Below are positions 51,948 through 61,740 of a DNA stretch of 64,000 bases, piece by piece (the stretch's first letter is position 1; each line of letters starts with the position of its first letter). Position numbers and translations under genes: made by a program. This stretch comes from CALRWV02 sp943371965. GTDB lineage: Bacteria > Bacteroidota > JABWAT01. Location of the stretch: contig CALRWV020000001.1 in NCBI GenBank assembly GCA_943371965.1, forward strand, positions 310,001 to 374,000, in the 5' to 3' direction. The notes under the pieces are model-generated. The model was not told the origin of the DNA and searched no databases. It saw nothing but the letters and a program-made list of their open reading frames with translations.

Positions 51948-54359
51948 TTATGCTGCTCTATATAATTCGTTTTCTAATTCCCTGATGGCTTTGTCGTATG
52001 CTTCACGGCTGCCAAATACTTTGATGATTTCTGTTACCGAACCAAAATCACTGATGGGTGGAACGGTTAAGATTTGAATGTTTTCAATATTCTCGATGCC
52101 TTGATCTGCATATTTGTCCAAAAGGGCTTCCAATACATGTCTTGCCTGTTCACCATACCGTGTAAAGTAGTTTCTTTTTTTGACTTTATTTGCACGTTCT
52201 TTTCTGGTTAATGGCGGTTGATCATAAGCAACGTGACAGATCAGGTCAAATAGATCAACCTGCTTGTCAACAGCTTCATATAAAACATCAACCATAATTC
52301 CCTGATCCTGCAATTCCCTGATAAGAACTTCCTTGCGTTCAGTCTTATTCCATTTAGTCAGGAAATCATCCAATGAAGCAAATTTGTTTTTTATGATTGC
52401 TTTTGTGTGGTCTTTCAGGCTGGTTGTTATGGGTTTACCGTGCTGATCAAAATACATTTCCCTGCTGATTAATACGGAAACATCAACACCGTTAACGTAA
52501 ACTTTTTCTCTCCGGCCTTTTGGTTCTTTTGCAATCCAGGTACCATCCGGTATTGAGCCATCAGGATATCTGATATTGGCTTTCTCAAACTTGATTTCTT
52601 CACCTGTCAGTTCATCAAGTACAGTTAAAATATTTTCTTCTTCTTCGATGACAGTAAATGACAAATCATCTTTTTCCGTAACCGGTTTCAGTCTGACAGG
52701 TTCTCCATCAAAATCTTTATCTGCAAACAGGTCTGTAGCATTTCTGAAATCTAATATGGTAAAATATAACTTTCCGTATTCTTCATTTATTCTTGTGCCA
52801 CGTCCGATAATCTGTTTGAATTTAGTAGGTGATTTTATATTGGCATCCAATACAATGACTTTGCAGGTTTGTGCATCAATTCCTGTTGTCATTAATTCTG
52901 ATGTAGTTGCAATAACAGGATACTTTTCTTCAGGGTTGATGAAATTGTCAAGCTCTCTTTTGCCTTCATCATTATCACCCGTTATCTGCATAACATATTT
53001 GTAATTTTCTGCAACTAAATCAGGGTTCTGTTTTGCAATTGCCGAACGCATTCTTTCGGCATGATCAATATCTACACAAAAAACGATTGTTTTTGCAAAA
53101 CGGTCATAACCTTTTAGAAATTCAGTCAGTTTCTTTGCAACCAGTTCTGTCCGTTCATCAATGACCAGATTTCTGTCAAAGTCAGTTCGGTTATAAACTC
53201 GGTCTTCAACAATATTGCCTTCTTTGTCCGTTTTTCCATGATCAGGTCTCCAGCCTTCTGAATCAACACTGAGTCCAACTCTTATTACACGGTAAGGGGC
53301 AAGAAAACCATCATCGATGCCCTGTTTCAGTGAATACGTATAAATTGGTTTTCCAAAATATTCGATGTTGCTGGTTTCATTGGTTTCTTTGGGAGTTGCG
53401 GTTAAACCAATATGGGTTGCATTTTTGAAATAGGATAAAATTTCTCTCCATGCACTGTCATCTTTTGCACTTCCTCTATGGCACTCATCAATAACAATCA
53501 AATCAAAAAAATCAGGAGTGAATTGTTTGTAAACATTGGCATCTTCTTCAGAGCCCGAAAGCCCCTGATACAAAGCAAGATAGACTTCAAAACTTTTGTC
53601 TATTTGCCTGTGTTTAACAATAGTCATTTTGTCTTTAAAATATTTGAAATCACCGCGTTTGGTCTGTGATATCAAAGCATTTCGGTCAGCCAAAAACAGA
53701 ATGCGTTTCTTTGTTCCGCTTTTCCATAACCTGTGAATAATTTGAAAGGCAGCATAAGTCTTTCCGGTACCTGTTGCCATAACCAGAAGAATTCTGTTTT
53801 GTCCATTGCTGATGGCTTCAATGGTTCTGTTGATTGCAATCTGCTGGTAATATCTTGGTTTGCGGTCTGAGCCGTCCAAATAATAATCTTGTGCTGCAAT
53901 TCTTTCAGACTCAGGAGTTTTGATGCCTTTATAGGTTTTATATTTTTCCCAAAGTTGTTTCGGTGTAGGGAATTCATCCAATCCGAGTTCGGTCTCAATA
54001 TTATTGTTTACTGCAGTTCGGTCATGAAATAAAAATCCATCTCCATTACTGCTGAAAACACAGGGAATATCCAGAATTCGGGCATAATCCAACCCTTGCT
54101 GAATTCCTGCTCTCAATGAATGATTGTTGTCTTTTGCTTCAATGATGGCGATGGGAATATTAGGTTTGTAGTACAGAATATAATCTGCGCGTTTTCTCGC
54201 ACCTCTGGCAGTTACTTTTCCACGCACATATATTTTGCCGTCAGTAAAAAAAACTTCTTCCAATATCTGCAACTGAGTATCCCAACCGGCTTTTTCCAAG
54301 GCGGGTGTAATAAACTTGGTACAAATATCACGTTCAGACAATGTTTTTTTGTTGTGCAT
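51948..54359 (-). CDS. hsdR: Type I restriction endonuclease subunit (EcoEI-like)
   Basis: 803 residues. N-terminal nuclease domain with D59 (RADYIL) and E74-A-K76 (IIEAKDN). SF2 translocase with Walker A ATGTGKT (195-201), DECHRGS, LTATP and the C-terminal helicase domain (TTGIDAQ, IIGRGTRI). The C-terminal EcoEI-type HsdM/S-binding region follows. It translocates and cleaves unmodified DNA. First gene of the hsdR-M-S operon; start ATG 54359. Confidence 0.95.
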   Translation of the reverse strand: MHNKKTLSERDICTKFITPALEKAGWDTQLQILEEVFFTDGKIYVRGKVTARGARKRADYILYYKPNIPIAIIEAKDNNHSLRAGIQQGLDYARILDIPCVFSSNGDGFLFHDRTAVNNNIETELGLDEFPTPKQLWEKYKTYKGIKTPESERIAAQDYYLDGSDRKPRYYQQIAINRTIEAISNGQNRILLVMATGTGKTYAAFQIIHRLWKSGTKKRILFLADRNALISQTKRGDFKYFKDKMTIVKHRQIDKSFEVYLALYQGLSGSEEDANVYKQFTPDFFDLIVIDECHRGSAKDDSAWREILSYFKNATHIGLTATPKETNETSNIEYFGKPIYTYSLKQGIDDGFLAPYRVIRVGLSVDSEGWRPDHGKTDKEGNIVEDRVYNRTDFDRNLVIDERTELVAKKLTEFLKGYDRFAKTIVFCVDIDHAERMRSAIAKQNPDLVAENYKYVMQITGDNDEGKRELDNFINPEEKYPVIATTSELMTTGIDAQTCKVIVLDANIKSPTKFKQIIGRGTRINEEYGKLYFTILDFRNATDLFADKDFDGEPVRLKPVTEKDDLSFTVIEEEENILTVLDELTGEEIKFEKANIRYPDGSIPDGTWIAKEPKGRREKVYVNGVDVSVLISREMYFDQHGKPITTSLKDHTKAIIKNKFASLDDFLTKWNKTERKEVLIRELQDQGIMVDVLYEAVDKQVDLFDLICHVAYDQPPLTRKERANKVKKRNYFTRYGEQARHVLEALLDKYADQGIENIENIQILTVPPISDFGSVTEIIKVFGSREAYDKAIRELENELYRAA

Positions 54360-54793
54360 GTGAAACTAAAATTGAAAAGAAATCAGCACACTAATGAATA
54401 AATTTGAAAACTGTTAATTACTTACTCTATCAAATATGTTTAAATATCCATTTTTGTGTATGTTAAGTCAATGTGAGATACTTTATCAAGTAGAGTGAGA
54501 ATATCAGAGTTAAAATTTCAGTTGTTTTTTGCCAACCCAATTACAAATTCACCTTCATTTAGGAAAAAACAATCTATCACAATCCAATTACTTTGAAACA
54601 CAAATTCCAGCAATTAATTTCCTCATGTGGCTTGGTAGAACTGCATAATTTCGGGATTTAATTTAAAAACAATCAAAACAGAATAATTGTTATTTCAAAA
54701 GTTTCAAAAAAATAAACACTCAGGATTTGAGCGCCAAGAAATGGAATTAAGCAGGAAAGGGAAGGATGAGATCAGCAAAAAGTGTTTTCAATC
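54360..54793. other. AT-rich intergenic region upstream of hsdR
   Basis: About 430 bases without a recognisable gene, RNA or repeat. It must contain the hsdRMS promoter, but no convincing box was found. It marks the boundary between the restriction island and clpP. Confidence 0.5.
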
Positions 54794-54823
54794 AGGCAAA
54801 ACGTCCTAATGAACGTTTCGCCT
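54794..54823 (-). terminator. Terminator after clpP
   Basis: Stem aggcaaaacgt / acgtttcgcct (10 of 11 pairs) with an 8-base loop, 11 bases past the clpP stop. On the minus strand an A/T-rich tract follows rather than a clean T run, so it may be a weak terminator. Confidence 0.6.
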
Positions 54824-54833
54824 AACCTGAAAA

Positions 54834-55391
54834 TTATACCAATTTTTCAATCATAGCATCAACAATACCGTATTTAACGGATTCTTCAGCAGACATCCAA
54901 TAATCGCGGTTAAAATCGGTCATGATTTTATCATAAGTCTGTCCGCAGTTTTTCGCCAGAAGTTCTGCACTCAGTTTTTTTGTTTTGACCAGTTCTTCCA
55001 TCTGAATGGCAATGTCTGTTGCAGGTCCTTCTGCACCACCGCTTGGCTGGTGAATCATGACACGGGCATTCGGCAAAATAAAACGGCGTCCTTTTGCTCC
55101 AATCGAAAGAAGGATTGACCCCATCGAAGCTGCAAATCCGGTACAGATAGTTGAAACCGGACTTGAAATGCTGGTAATGGTATCATAAATCGCCATTCCG
55201 GAAGTCACATATCCGCCGGGACTGTTGATGATCAATTGAATTTCTTTTCCAGGTTGGGTCAGTTCAAGATACATCAACCGTTCAACCACGTGTTTTGAAG
55301 ATTTGTCATCAACCTGTCCCCACAAGAAGATTTTTCTTTCATTTACCAGTTTTAAATCAATGAGATCCTGAAGTTTAAGTGTATTGTCCAT
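54834..55391 (-). CDS. clpP: ATP-dependent Clp protease proteolytic subunit
   Basis: Serine peptidase of 185 residues forming the tetradecameric chamber fed by ClpX/ClpA/ClpC. Catalytic triad S89 (GFAASMGS), H114 (VMIHQPSGG) and D163 (NRDYWMSAEE). The N-terminus lacks a long propeptide. clpX and tig are not adjacent, so it is a stand-alone copy; other clpP genes may exist elsewhere. The ATG at 55391 matches the family start. Confidence 0.95.
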   Translation of the reverse strand: MDNTLKLQDLIDLKLVNERKIFLWGQVDDKSSKHVVERLMYLELTQPGKEIQLIINSPGGYVTSGMAIYDTITSISSPVSTICTGFAASMGSILLSIGAKGRRFILPNARVMIHQPSGGAEGPATDIAIQMEELVKTKKLSAELLAKNCGQTYDKIMTDFNRDYWMSAEESVKYGIVDAMIEKLV

Positions 55392-55709
55392 TTTATTTTG
55401 CTTTTACTTTTAAAGTTGAAATTGAAATGTCATTCCGCCAAAAGCAGTCCTGACTGAGAATTCCTTGAAGATAGTTTTTTTTCAAATCTTATCAAAAGAC
55501 CGGTTTGTTTTGGAATTCAGGAATTAAAGAAGGACTTAAATTTAATTCAACACGAGTTTCATATTAATTTGTCCTTACAAAATGGTTAGATTAAACAGAA
55601 AAAGGCTTTTTATTCCTTTTATTCATAATTGTACAGGTTTCAGATCATACATATTTAGAGCCAATTATTTATTTTCGCACTTCGCAAATCAAACTAGTGA
55701 GGGAAAACC
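55392..55709. other. Divergent promoter region between clpP and the DPP III-like gene
   Basis: 318 bases, AT-rich, no gene. A tattttcg word (55670-55677) upstream of the plus-strand gene is one mismatch from the TAnnTTTG box. Nothing else is recognisable. Confidence 0.4.
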
Positions 55710-57761
55710 ATGAAAACTTTTAAGATAATGTGTATACTAATATTGGGTGGAATAATGATCAGCTGCAATAAATCAGAACCAAACGAACCGGCAAAACAGG
55801 AATTCAAATTCTGGACTGAGAAATTTGCCGATTTGAATATTGCCCGTTATAAAATTCCCGGCTTCAAAAAATTGACTCCTAAGCAGAAAGAACTCGCTTA
55901 TTATTTATATGAAGCCGCACTTTCCGGACGTGATATTTTTACCGATCAGAATTACAAAAACAATCTACTGGTCAGAAAAACGCTTGAAAATATAGTAGAG
56001 TCCTACAAAGGTGACAGAACTGCGGAGAACTTCAAGAATTTTGAAGTGTATGCAAAACGTGTATGGTATTCAAACGGAATCCATCATCACTATTCAAGCT
56101 ACAAACTGCTTCCGGAATTCCCGAAAGAATATTTGTCTGATCTGGTTATGAATTCAAATGCCGCAAACTTTCCGGTTGATAAAACTGAAGATGTGGAAAA
56201 ATTTGTTGCCAGACTTACACCAATTATGTTCGATCCGAATGTTGCACCGACCAAAGTTTCATTGGATTCCAAAAGTGACATGGTTGTAAGTTCTGCCGTC
56301 AATTTCTACGAAGGAGTTTCACAGAAAGAAGTTGAGGGTTTTTACAAAAAGATGATCATTAAGGCAGACACAATGCCAATTTCTTACGGTTTGAATTCCA
56401 AGCTTGTAAAAGAAAATGGAAAACTGGTTGAAAAGGTTTGGAAAGTTGGAGGAATGTACGGTCCTGCAATCGAAAAGATGGTTTTCTGGCTTGAAAAAGC
56501 AGCAACTGTGGCAGAAAATGACATCCAGAAACAGTCATTTGAAAAACTGGTTGACTATTTCAAAACCGGTGATTTGAAGAAATTTGATGAGTATAATATC
56601 CTGTGGGTTCAGGATACCAGTTCCGTTGTAGATGCAACCATCGGATTTATTGAAAATTACGAAGATCCGCTCGGTTACCGCGCTACTTATGAATCAGTTG
56701 TTTCCATCAAAGATTTTGAAGCAACCAAACGCATCAAAGCAATTGGAGATCAGGCACAGTGGTTTGAAGACAATTCACCGATTGCACCTGAACACAAAAA
56801 GAAAAATGTGGTTGGAATTTCAGCAAAAGTAATCACCGTTGTCGTTGAAGCCGGAGATGCTGCCCCAACAACTCCAATCGGAATCAACCTTCCTAACGCA
56901 AACTGGATCCGCCAGAAACATGGCTCAAAATCAGTTTCGCTTGGAAATATTGTTCATGCTTATGCAGAAGTTGCTAAGGGAAATGGAGTTCTTCAGGAAT
57001 TTGCTTATTCGGATGAAGAAATTGTATTGGCAAAACAATACGGTGCCATTGCAGGTGACCTTCATACTGATATGCACGAAGTTATTGGTCATGCTTCCGG
57101 TCAGATCAATAAAGGTGTTGGAACTCCAAAAGAAACTCTGAAAAATTATTCATCTGCTTTGGAAGAAGCCCGTGCTGATTTGGTTGGTTTGTATTATGTC
57201 ATGGATCCGAAACTGATTGAAATTGGTGTAAGTCCTTCATTGGATGTTGCAAAGGCTGAATACAACGGTTACATCAGAAACGGATTGGTAACACAGTTAA
57301 CCCGTCTTAAACTGGGAGAAGATATTCAGGAAGCCCACATGAGAAACCGCCAAATGGTAGCGAAATGGGCTTATGAAAACGGTAAAAAAGACAACGTAAT
57401 TGAGAAAGTAATCAAAGACGGAAAAACTTATTTTATAGTAAAAGATTATGTTAAACTCCGTGAACTGTTTGGTCAATTGTTGAAGGAAACACAGAGAATT
57501 GTTTCTGAAGGTGATTATGCATCCTGCCAGAAATTGTTTGAAACTTACGGAATCAAAGTTGATCAGGATATTCACAAAGAAGTGTTGGCACGTTATGCGA
57601 AGTTGAATGTTGCTCCATACACCGGCTTCATTCAGCCGAAACTGATTCCAGTTATGGAAGGTGATAAAATCGTGGATGTAAAAGTTGAATATCCCGATGA
57701 TTTCACCAAACAAATGATGGAATACGGAAAAACATACGGTTTTCTTCCTGTAAAAAATTAA
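55710..57761 (+). CDS. Dipeptidyl-peptidase III-like (M49) lipoprotein
   Basis: 683 residues. Lipoprotein signal ending IMISC. The zinc motif is HEVIGH (456-461), the six-residue HExxGH form that defines M49, and the third ligand lies in EEARAD (485-490). M49 enzymes release dipeptides from peptide N-termini. The lipid anchor places it in the periplasm or on a membrane, unlike cytosolic eukaryotic DPP III. GAGGGAAA ribosome site and a strong terminator follow. Confidence 0.92.
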   Translation: MKTFKIMCILILGGIMISCNKSEPNEPAKQEFKFWTEKFADLNIARYKIPGFKKLTPKQKELAYYLYEAALSGRDIFTDQNYKNNLLVRKTLENIVESYKGDRTAENFKNFEVYAKRVWYSNGIHHHYSSYKLLPEFPKEYLSDLVMNSNAANFPVDKTEDVEKFVARLTPIMFDPNVAPTKVSLDSKSDMVVSSAVNFYEGVSQKEVEGFYKKMIIKADTMPISYGLNSKLVKENGKLVEKVWKVGGMYGPAIEKMVFWLEKAATVAENDIQKQSFEKLVDYFKTGDLKKFDEYNILWVQDTSSVVDATIGFIENYEDPLGYRATYESVVSIKDFEATKRIKAIGDQAQWFEDNSPIAPEHKKKNVVGISAKVITVVVEAGDAAPTTPIGINLPNANWIRQKHGSKSVSLGNIVHAYAEVAKGNGVLQEFAYSDEEIVLAKQYGAIAGDLHTDMHEVIGHASGQINKGVGTPKETLKNYSSALEEARADLVGLYYVMDPKLIEIGVSPSLDVAKAEYNGYIRNGLVTQLTRLKLGEDIQEAHMRNRQMVAKWAYENGKKDNVIEKVIKDGKTYFIVKDYVKLRELFGQLLKETQRIVSEGDYASCQKLFETYGIKVDQDIHKEVLARYAKLNVAPYTGFIQPKLIPVMEGDKIVDVKVEYPDDFTKQMMEYGKTYGFLPVKN

Positions 57762-57792
57762 AGACAATATTTATTAGTTGGTTCTTTTTTAT

Positions 57793-57830
57793 GGCAACCT
57801 GATATTCAAAAAACAGGTTGCCTTTTTTTT
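57793..57830 (+). terminator. Rho-independent terminator after the DPP III-like gene
   Basis: Perfect 9-base stem ggcaacctg/caggttgcc with a 12-base loop, followed by eight T residues. Confidence 0.95.
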
Positions 57831-57935
57831 ATCCCGTTTTTGAACCCGATTGCATCATTTTCATCATTTTTTAGTTAAAACTCAAAAGTGAATACCATGA
57901 ATGTGGTATATTTTATTATTATTTTTTTAAACAAC

Positions 57936-58007
57936 TTGCGGTTGTGGAAGCCCTTCTATTTCTACAGAAGATTTCATAACCCGGGTTTCCGGGTTCCACA
58001 ATCGCAA
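57936..58007 (+). promoter_or_regulatory. Structured leader or repeat upstream of the amylase gene
   Basis: An outer 14-base stem (ttgcggttgtggaa / ttccacaatcgcaa, 13 pairs) encloses two inner hairpins (cttct...agaag and aacccg...cgggtt). It ends 27 bases before the amylase start, so it would lie in the 5' untranslated RNA. It matches no riboswitch class I recognise and could equally be a palindromic mobile repeat. Confidence 0.45.
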
Positions 58008-58034
58008 TCAATCAAAAAATAATAAGAGGTTCAA

Positions 58035-60437
58035 ATGAAAAAATTGTTCGCAATGCTGTCGGCTTTTTTGCTGATCAGTCTAACATCTGCAGCACAGGAT
58101 TACAAAGTTGTTCTTCAGGGTTTTTACTGGAATTACTGGAACAACAACTTTCCAAATTCCTATGCTGACTATCTGACCGAACTTGCCCCCAGACTTCGTG
58201 ATTTGGGAATTGACATGGTCTGGATTCCGCCAACACCAAAAAATGCCGGTACAAATTCAGTTGGATATTCGGTATTCGATCCGTATGACTTGGGTGACAA
58301 ATTTCAAAAAGGATCAACAACCACTCGTTTCGGAACCAAAGACAAATATCTGAGAGCTGTTGCAGTTATGCATGCAAATGGTCTCGGGGTCATTCAGGAT
58401 GTGGTTCTGAACCATCACTCCGATGCAGGTAATGCAAATGGCGCCGGTGGGCAGGATCCAGAACCGGTCTATTCCATGCAGAATGAAAACGGTTACAAGA
58501 CATTCAGATATGTTTCTTATGCAACTCCTGCACCCGCAGCTTCGATTCCGGGAAATACAGCTGCTGAAAATCAAGCTGAATATTGGAACAGATCGGGAAG
58601 ATGGTCAATGAATTATACCAACTTCCACCCTAACCAATGGACGAACACTACTGCAGGTGATTGGGCCCAGGGAGGTTGGGGACCGGACATCAGTTATGAA
58701 GATAACCGTTCCTATGGGGCTGCTTCAAATGTTGTTGGATTCAATCCTGTACAATATCTGGATTACAACCGCACTGAAGCCAGAAATTGGATTGTTTGGC
58801 TGAAAAAGCAAACCGGTGTTGATGGTTTCAGATGGGATGCAGTAAAACATTTTCCTTATTACATTGTTCAGGATTTAAGCTGGAACGTGAAATACAATGC
58901 TTCATGGGCAAACGGCGGAGCAAATATGTTCAACGTTGGCGAATGGGTTGGAAGCGCTGGAGAAATGGACAATTATATCAATCAGGTGAAATTTTCAAAT
59001 GGCGGGAATGAAGATCTGATCGGGACGTTTGATTTTTCATTGAGAGGTGCTTTGTACGGAGTAATCACAAGCAACGGAAATTATGATTTGGGGTCTATTC
59101 CCGGTCAGCAGCAATCCAACAGGTTCAGAACAGTTCCATTTGTAAATAACCACGACTCTTTCCGGCCAACCGCATTCAATGGCGCCGGTGATTATACTGC
59201 TTGGGATAACGGAAATGAACTTGTAGCGCATATCAATCCTGATGATGGAAGAATACAGGTAGCTTATGCCATTGCTTTGGCTGTGGATGGATCACCTCAA
59301 ATCTTTTTTGAAGATTTGTTTGATATGTCAACAACAAACAGAAATTCCCATATGCCTACAAATGCAGTACAATTGCCTGTTAGGGACTATTTGCAGAATC
59401 TATTATGGTGCCGTCAGAAATTGAATTTTAAGGGAGGAGCTTATAATGTCAGGTTGTTAGCTCAGGATGCGCTCGTCATTGAACGTTTAGGTAAAGCATT
59501 GATAGCAGTAAACGATAACTGGTCAACTGGACAAAACGTAACAAATGTTCAAACAAATTTTGGAGCAAATGTTCAGCTTCATGACTATTCCGGTGCAAAT
59601 GCAAACGACATTTGGACAAATGGAAGTGGGCAAGTTTCATTTTGGATTCCACCCTGTGATGGTTCAAATGTAAGAAGAGGATATTGTGTTTGGGGACCTG
59701 TCGGTATTGCTGGAGGGTTCAGTCCTCCTCAAAACTCAACAACTCAGGAATGGGAAATGGATAATGATTTGGGTGATTCACACAATTCTTCATTGAAACA
59801 GGGAGGAGGGCTTCCTGCAAATTCTCAGTCTTTAAGAACTGTCGGTCGTATTTTTGCCGAAGCCGGTAAAAATATTGCCTTGAACCTGTATCAGTCAGCA
59901 AATCCAAAGAAAAATGTTGCTTTGGTTTTATATAATGCTGCCGGTAATTCAATTCTTCAGACTGTAACAGGATCTGCAGATTTGCTTCTTAATTACAATC
60001 CACCATCAACCAATTATTACACAATCAAAGTTAGAAACAACAATAATACTAATCCATATCAAAAAGTATGGGTAAAGGCTACATATACAGCTCCAAAGGT
60101 CGTTGCAACTGCAAGTTTCCCAAAAATTGATGGTAGCGGTGATATTGAAGTTGAAAGCAATCCCGAAATTCCAAACTCAATAGAACTTGATGGAAATTAT
60201 CCGAATCCGTTCAATCCTTCAACAACCATCAATTATTCACTTCCGGCTGATATGAAAGTCAGATTGGTGGTTTATAATATGTTGGGTCAGGAAGTTAAAG
60301 TATTGCTTGATTCTGAAGTTAGCAAAGGTGTTCACACAGCTTACTTTGATGGATCAGGTCTAACATCTGGAATTTATATTTATCAGCTTCAAACTGCTTT
60401 GGGGATCAAAAGCGGTAAAATGACTTTGGCAAAATAA
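58035..60437 (+). CDS. T9SS-exported GH13 alpha-amylase
   Basis: 800 residues, signal peptide ending at SAAQ (about 21). GH13 barrel (about 23-430) with region I DVVLNHH (122-128), nucleophile D268 in GFRWDAVKH, acid/base E303 in VGEW, and transition-state D374 in VNNHDS (asparagine replaces the more usual glutamate before it). A C-terminal amylase beta-domain, a pre-peptidase-like domain (about 610-690) and a type A T9SS tail (NYPNPFNPSTT) follow. It hydrolyses alpha-1,4-glucans at the cell surface or outside. No sus/PUL-type partners flank it. Confidence 0.93.
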   Translation: MKKLFAMLSAFLLISLTSAAQDYKVVLQGFYWNYWNNNFPNSYADYLTELAPRLRDLGIDMVWIPPTPKNAGTNSVGYSVFDPYDLGDKFQKGSTTTRFGTKDKYLRAVAVMHANGLGVIQDVVLNHHSDAGNANGAGGQDPEPVYSMQNENGYKTFRYVSYATPAPAASIPGNTAAENQAEYWNRSGRWSMNYTNFHPNQWTNTTAGDWAQGGWGPDISYEDNRSYGAASNVVGFNPVQYLDYNRTEARNWIVWLKKQTGVDGFRWDAVKHFPYYIVQDLSWNVKYNASWANGGANMFNVGEWVGSAGEMDNYINQVKFSNGGNEDLIGTFDFSLRGALYGVITSNGNYDLGSIPGQQQSNRFRTVPFVNNHDSFRPTAFNGAGDYTAWDNGNELVAHINPDDGRIQVAYAIALAVDGSPQIFFEDLFDMSTTNRNSHMPTNAVQLPVRDYLQNLLWCRQKLNFKGGAYNVRLLAQDALVIERLGKALIAVNDNWSTGQNVTNVQTNFGANVQLHDYSGANANDIWTNGSGQVSFWIPPCDGSNVRRGYCVWGPVGIAGGFSPPQNSTTQEWEMDNDLGDSHNSSLKQGGGLPANSQSLRTVGRIFAEAGKNIALNLYQSANPKKNVALVLYNAAGNSILQTVTGSADLLLNYNPPSTNYYTIKVRNNNNTNPYQKVWVKATYTAPKVVATASFPKIDGSGDIEVESNPEIPNSIELDGNYPNPFNPSTTINYSLPADMKVRLVVYNMLGQEVKVLLDSEVSKGVHTAYFDGSGLTSGIYIYQLQTALGIKSGKMTLAK

Positions 60438-60443
60438 ATCCTG

Positions 60444-60476
60444 ATTTTCCCTCATCTGTTATGGATGGGGGAAAAT
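60444..60476. terminator. Bidirectional terminator between amylase and M48 genes
   Basis: Stem attttccctcat / atgggggaaaat (11 of 12 pairs) with a 9-base loop, placed between convergent stops at 60437 and 60477. Confidence 0.85.
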
Positions 60477-61556
60477 TTATTTCTTTCTGATTCCTCTTTT
60501 TATTTTCTCCCAGGCTGCCTTCATTTCTTCCGGTATTTCTTTCAAATCTCTCTGCTCCGAAACAATTTTCTTTGCTTCCGCCAAGCGTTCTTCTGTTACC
60601 GGATGTGTTGACAAAAATTCCAATGAACCTGGCAGATCACCTTCTTTTTTCAATGCATCAAATAACTCCACCATTCCCTTCGCTGAGAAATGATTTCTTT
60701 CCAACTGTTCGATGGCATATAAATCTGCCTCACGTTCGTAGTCACGGTTGTAAGATAAAGTTGTAAGTTGCGATCCCAAACCTGCAAGTACGCTTGAAGC
60801 ATCACCAAACATCAGACTGAATCCAATTGCAACCACAGAATTTTGAATTAATCCTTTCATGACATGTCGTTTTGCAGAGTGTCCAATTTCATGACCCAGC
60901 AAAGCATAATAACTTTCAGGAGAATTCAACTTTTCGATCATTCCGGTATAAATTACCAGATTTCCACCGGGCAAAGAAAACGCATTCACAATTTTTGAAT
61001 CAACAATGTAAATAGATATTGGGATTTCTTTGCTGTCAATATAGTTGGTAAATACCAGATTTGCGGAATCTAGTTCAGCCGATTTTATTTCTGTTCCGTC
61101 TTTGGTTAACATTTGACCAAGAAAATTTTCGCCCAATTTCTTTTCAGTTTCGATTGGAATCCGGTCAGCAATAATTCCGCTCAAAAACGGAATGCTGAAA
61201 TAAAATAAGGTTGCTATAAAAATAAGGGAAGCAACAATTCCCAGAACAGCCGGTGTTAAATAAGAGCCGTACATTTTTGTTTTTAATCCAATCGAATTCA
61301 TCCATTTGATAATGGTTTGAGCATCATCCGGAAATCTGATCCACAGCATTTTTTCCGGTGATGAACCGAAATAAAGTTTAACTTCTTTTTTTGAAAAGGA
61401 AGAATTGGAAAGATTTATTTCTTTTGTGTTGATGGCGATAATACCGCTGAAATTCCCATCAAGCAGGACAAGTTGGGTGGATTCAATCCTGACAGAAACA
61501 GTTTTGAAATTTGATGATTCACCATCAAAATATATTGCGTTGGATATTGTTTTCAT
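60477..61556 (-). CDS. M48-family membrane metallopeptidase
   Basis: 359 residues. An N-terminal soluble domain (about 1-95, no clear family) and one membrane helix (about 104-124) precede the M48 peptidase: HEIGH at 222-226 with the third ligand E276 in YEREAD. C-terminal LSTHPVTEERLAEAK is the usual M48 tail. This layout is like Oma1/BepA-type quality-control proteases at the membrane. ATG 61556 begins the conserved frame; the C-terminal KRGIRKK is basic. Confidence 0.88.
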   Translation of the reverse strand: MKTISNAIYFDGESSNFKTVSVRIESTQLVLLDGNFSGIIAINTKEINLSNSSFSKKEVKLYFGSSPEKMLWIRFPDDAQTIIKWMNSIGLKTKMYGSYLTPAVLGIVASLIFIATLFYFSIPFLSGIIADRIPIETEKKLGENFLGQMLTKDGTEIKSAELDSANLVFTNYIDSKEIPISIYIVDSKIVNAFSLPGGNLVIYTGMIEKLNSPESYYALLGHEIGHSAKRHVMKGLIQNSVVAIGFSLMFGDASSVLAGLGSQLTTLSYNRDYEREADLYAIEQLERNHFSAKGMVELFDALKKEGDLPGSLEFLSTHPVTEERLAEAKKIVSEQRDLKEIPEEMKAAWEKIKRGIRKK

Positions 61557-61740
61557 GAAAATATTCTAAAATAATAATTTCAAATATCGGAAAAAGAATG
61601 GCTTCAATCCCACATTGAATTTCAAATCCCCCATTTTGAAAGCAGTAAATCTGAAAATCAGAAAAATTTTCACTCAACATATTCAGATCGGAAAAAATTC
61701 CGTATTTTTGACCGTTCATTTAAAAAATTGGGGGGATAGA

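Noticed and set aside
54360..54833. A structured RNA or small gene upstream of hsdR
   Set aside because: Apart from the clpP terminator hairpin no stable structure, ribosome site with open frame, or tRNA-like fold was found.
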